Shown piece by piece: positions 62,352 to 64,000 of a DNA stretch of 64,000 nucleotides. The position numbers and the translations under genes were made by a program. The notes below the pieces were generated by a model, which was not told the DNA's origin, ran no database searches, and saw nothing but the letters and a program-made list of their open reading frames with translations. Source of the DNA: Agromyces sp. NDB4Y10 (GTDB lineage Bacteria; Actinomycetota; Actinomycetes; Actinomycetales; Microbacteriaceae); contig NZ_LQGY01000002.1 of NCBI RefSeq assembly GCF_001620055.1, forward strand, positions 19,265 through 83,264, read 5' to 3'. Each line of letters opens with the position of its first letter. Position 1 is the first letter of the stretch.

Positions 62352-62938
62352 GGCTCGGTGTCCTCGACGATGAGCTTGGACGGATCGTCTGGTCGGACCA
62401 CGAAGGTGGCAACCAGAGCCGATACATCGCTGGTCCTCGGCTTGGTTACGTCCGCCCCAGAGGCGTTGATTATTCGAACGCCAGACACGTCTCGGCAGAA
62501 GTACGCCGAAACCGTTGTGTCTTCTCCTGCCTGTTCCCAAGACATGAGGCGCGCTCCGTAGACATTGGTTGTCCCGGTCGTACGCAGCTGAGCCTCAGCC
62601 AGAGCCTCGAACTCCTCGACGAGTTGCGAAGCGGCGTTTTCGCTGACGACCTCCGTGATCCGCTCGGGGTTGGTGCCCCCTTCTGAGGCGATCCGCGTGG
62701 ACATCTCGCTATACGCCTCATACGCCTCCACCGCCGCCGCGAGCGCTTCCTCGTCCGACGCGAAGATCGGCTCGTCGGTCGCGGCGGCGGAGGGGGCGGT
62801 CGTGGAGGCGCGGGGCGCGTCGCCGTCCGGCGAGGCGCAGGCGGCGGTGCCGAGCAGCAGGGCGCACGACAGCACGGCGGCGGTGGCGCGGGGGTGCGGC
62901 ATCCGTCTCGAGGGCCTGGCGGGGGAGGCTTCGGGCAT
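62324..62938 (-). CDS. Lipoprotein, unknown function, overlapping the PKD-like gene
   Basis: 204 residues from the ATG at 62938, with TACGGT ending 7 nt upstream and GGAG between; an in-frame GTG at 62947 is the alternative. The signal peptide ends in a lipobox (LLLGTAACASPDG). The rest is a soluble domain starting FASDEEALAAAVEAYEAYSEMSTRI, a pattern I recall from small actinobacterial lipoproteins without known function. It contains the aromatic-rich YFCRDVSGVRIINASGADVT. It is followed by, and overlaps, the PKD-like gene. Codon use is less GC-biased than in neighbours. Confidence 0.72.
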   Translation of the reverse strand: MPEASPARPSRRMPHPRATAAVLSCALLLGTAACASPDGDAPRASTTAPSAAATDEPIFASDEEALAAAVEAYEAYSEMSTRIASEGGTNPERITEVVSENAASQLVEEFEALAEAQLRTTGTTNVYGARLMSWEQAGEDTTVSAYFCRDVSGVRIINASGADVTKPRTSDVSALVATFVVRPDDPSKLIVEDTEPWSDITFCE

Positions 62939-63073
62939 GCGCTCCACCGTAGGCGACGGTGGCGCGGCGGGACGAGGTTATCCCCAGCGCACGGGGGTGC
63001 GGCGGCATCCGCTCGCTGCCTGAACGACGTCGGACGTTCACCGGGCGTGCACCGGGCGGACGAACGGCGCGCA

Positions 63074-63079
63074 TAGGTT
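63074..63079 (+). promoter_or_regulatory. -10 box TAGGTT for the cytidylyltransferase gene (leaderless)
   Basis: TAGGTT ends 6 nt before the ATG at 63086; no ribosome site. Confidence 0.55.
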
Positions 63080-63085
63080 CGCGGC

Positions 63086-64000
63086 ATGAGCACCGACCTC
63101 ACCGAGGCGACCGCCGCCGGCGCGAGCGCGAGGGGACTCGCTCGGAACGGCGCCGGCGGGTCGGGGGACCTCGCCGGCGCGCCGGGCGACCGCGCCACGA
63201 CCGGCGGCGGGTCGGGAGGGGACGCGCCGGCGCGCACGGCCGTCGCGGTCATCCCGGCGCGCGGCGGCTCGCAGGGGCTGCCCGGCAAGAACGTCGCCCG
63301 TGTCGGCGGCGTGCCGCTCGTCGCCCGCGCCGTGCACGCCGCGCTCGCCGCAGAACGCATCGGACGCGTCGTCGTCACGACCGACGACGACGAGATCGCC
63401 GACGTCGCACGCGCAGCCGGCGCCGAGGTGGTCGCGCGACCCGCCGAACTCGCGAACGCCACCGCGTCGAGCGAGTCGGCGCTGCTCCACGCGCTCGAGG
63501 TGCTCGACCTGGTGTCGCCCGCCGCGGCCGCGAGCCGCTCGCCCCAGGCGCCGACGCCGGCGCACGTCACGGTCTTCATCCAGGCGACGTCGCCGTTCAT
63601 CGACCCCGCCGACCTCGACGCGGCCGTCTCCCGGGTCGAGCGCGGTGAGCGCGACGTGGTGTTCGCGGCCACGCCGACGCACGGGTTCCTCTGGCGCGAA
63701 CGCGCCGACGACGCCGACGGGGCAAGTGCGGTCGGCGTCAACCACGACCCGGGCAACCGCCCGCGGCGGCAGGACCGCGCGCCCGAGTACCTCGAGACCG
63801 GCGCGTTCTACGCGCTCCGCACCGACGGGTTCACCGCGGCCCGGCACCGATTCTTCGGTCGCATCGGCATCCAGCCGGTGCACCCCGACCTCGCGATCGA
63901 GATCGACGACGCCGCCGACCTCGCCCGGGCGCGCGCGCTCGCCCCGCGCATCGACCGCCGGCTCGCCGGCGCGCTCGCCGCGGCGCAGGCGGCTCGGGCG
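63086..64000 (+). CDS. neuA: Acylneuraminate (CMP-sialic acid) cytidylyltransferase, cut by the window end
   Basis: At least 305 residues, open at base 64000. A Gly/Ala/Arg-rich N-terminal stretch of about 53 residues is followed by a nucleotidyltransferase domain: AVAVIPARGGSQGLPGKNVARVGG (the P-loop-like CTP site), VVVTTDDDEIADVARAAGAEVV, FIQATSPFIDPADLD, and PEYLETGAFYALRTDGFTAARHRFFGRI, with HPDLAIEIDDAADLARA near the end. This fits NeuA-type enzymes activating sialic, legionaminic or a similar nonulosonic acid with CTP. The usual partners (neuB, neuC) could lie beyond the window. The exact sugar cannot be inferred. Confidence 0.85.
   Translation, partial: MSTDLTEATAAGASARGLARNGAGGSGDLAGAPGDRATTGGGSGGDAPARTAVAVIPARGGSQGLPGKNVARVGGVPLVARAVHAALAAERIGRVVVTTDDDEIADVARAAGAEVVARPAELANATASSESALLHALEVLDLVSPAAAASRSPQAPTPAHVTVFIQATSPFIDPADLDAAVSRVERGERDVVFAATPTHGFLWRERADDADGASAVGVNHDPGNRPRRQDRAPEYLETGAFYALRTDGFTAARHRFFGRIGIQPVHPDLAIEIDDAADLARARALAPRIDRRLAGALAAAQAARA

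Noticed and set aside
62959..63648. A 229-codon frame over the start of the cytidylyltransferase gene
   Set aside because: Nearly all Arg/Gly/Ala; the NeuA motifs are in a different frame starting at 63086.

Overview
The window is ordinary chromosomal DNA from a very high-GC actinobacterium, most likely a Microbacteriaceae member close to Agromyces or Microbacterium. This is inferred from gene content and codon use, from TANNNT promoters sitting 6-10 nt before many start codons, and from a short interspersed palindromic repeat I associate with that family. I see no phage, transposase, integrase, CRISPR array, rRNA or tRNA gene.

Layout. 1-10.3 kb: the 3' part of glpD, a SURF1-like protein, a cytoplasmic trypsin/PDZ protease, a VOC protein divergent from a TetR regulator over a doubled operator, a DUF3817 protein, guaA, ldh, a membrane protein, and a DGPF protein paired with an ECF sigma factor. 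10.4-19.4 kb: a Bax-inhibitor-1-like protein, a glycerophosphodiester phosphodiesterase, a PcrA/UvrD helicase, and on the minus strand a large membrane hydrolase, a DUF72 protein and a VIT/CCC1 transporter. 19.5-29.9 kb: sucCD, three membrane proteins (one DUF6350/PerM-like), purN-purH, a Leu/Phe/Val dehydrogenase and a dimethylarginine hydrolase fused to a membrane domain. 29.9-42.5 kb: a structured leader with a 27-codon ORF before a heterodimeric ABC exporter, a group IV-type PLP decarboxylase overlapping a small membrane protein, a 1204-residue patatin-like membrane protein, and a NarL-type two-component system. 42.5-46.7 kb: an alkyltransferase-like protein, a GNAT acetyltransferase, icd and a P1B-type ATPase.

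46.7-58.9 kb is an amino-sugar (chitobiose/GlcNAc) uptake and catabolism region: a ROK repressor with its own palindromic operator, a solute-binding lipoprotein, two permeases, a GH3 beta-N-acetylhexosaminidase, a ROK kinase, nagB, and further on nagA. No transport ATPase is encoded, so a shared MsiK-type ATPase elsewhere is expected. A YrdB protein, purU and an MFS exporter with a short leader ORF lie between nagB and nagA. 58.9-64 kb: a ZTP riboswitch before glyA, then folD, two overlapping secreted-protein genes of somewhat lower GC, and the 5' part of a CMP-sialic-acid-synthetase-like gene that leaves the window.

Two themes link genes. One is 10-formyl-tetrahydrofolate metabolism (purN, purH, purU, glyA, folD, with ZTP sensing before glyA). 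The other is the TCA cycle: sucCD and icd share an 18-bp palindrome of consensus TRTCTCGAYRTCGAGATA. No complete unknown system stands out. The best candidates for new biology are the ABC-exporter leader, the shared TCA palindrome, the MFS leader ORF, and several unusual membrane-enzyme architectures.
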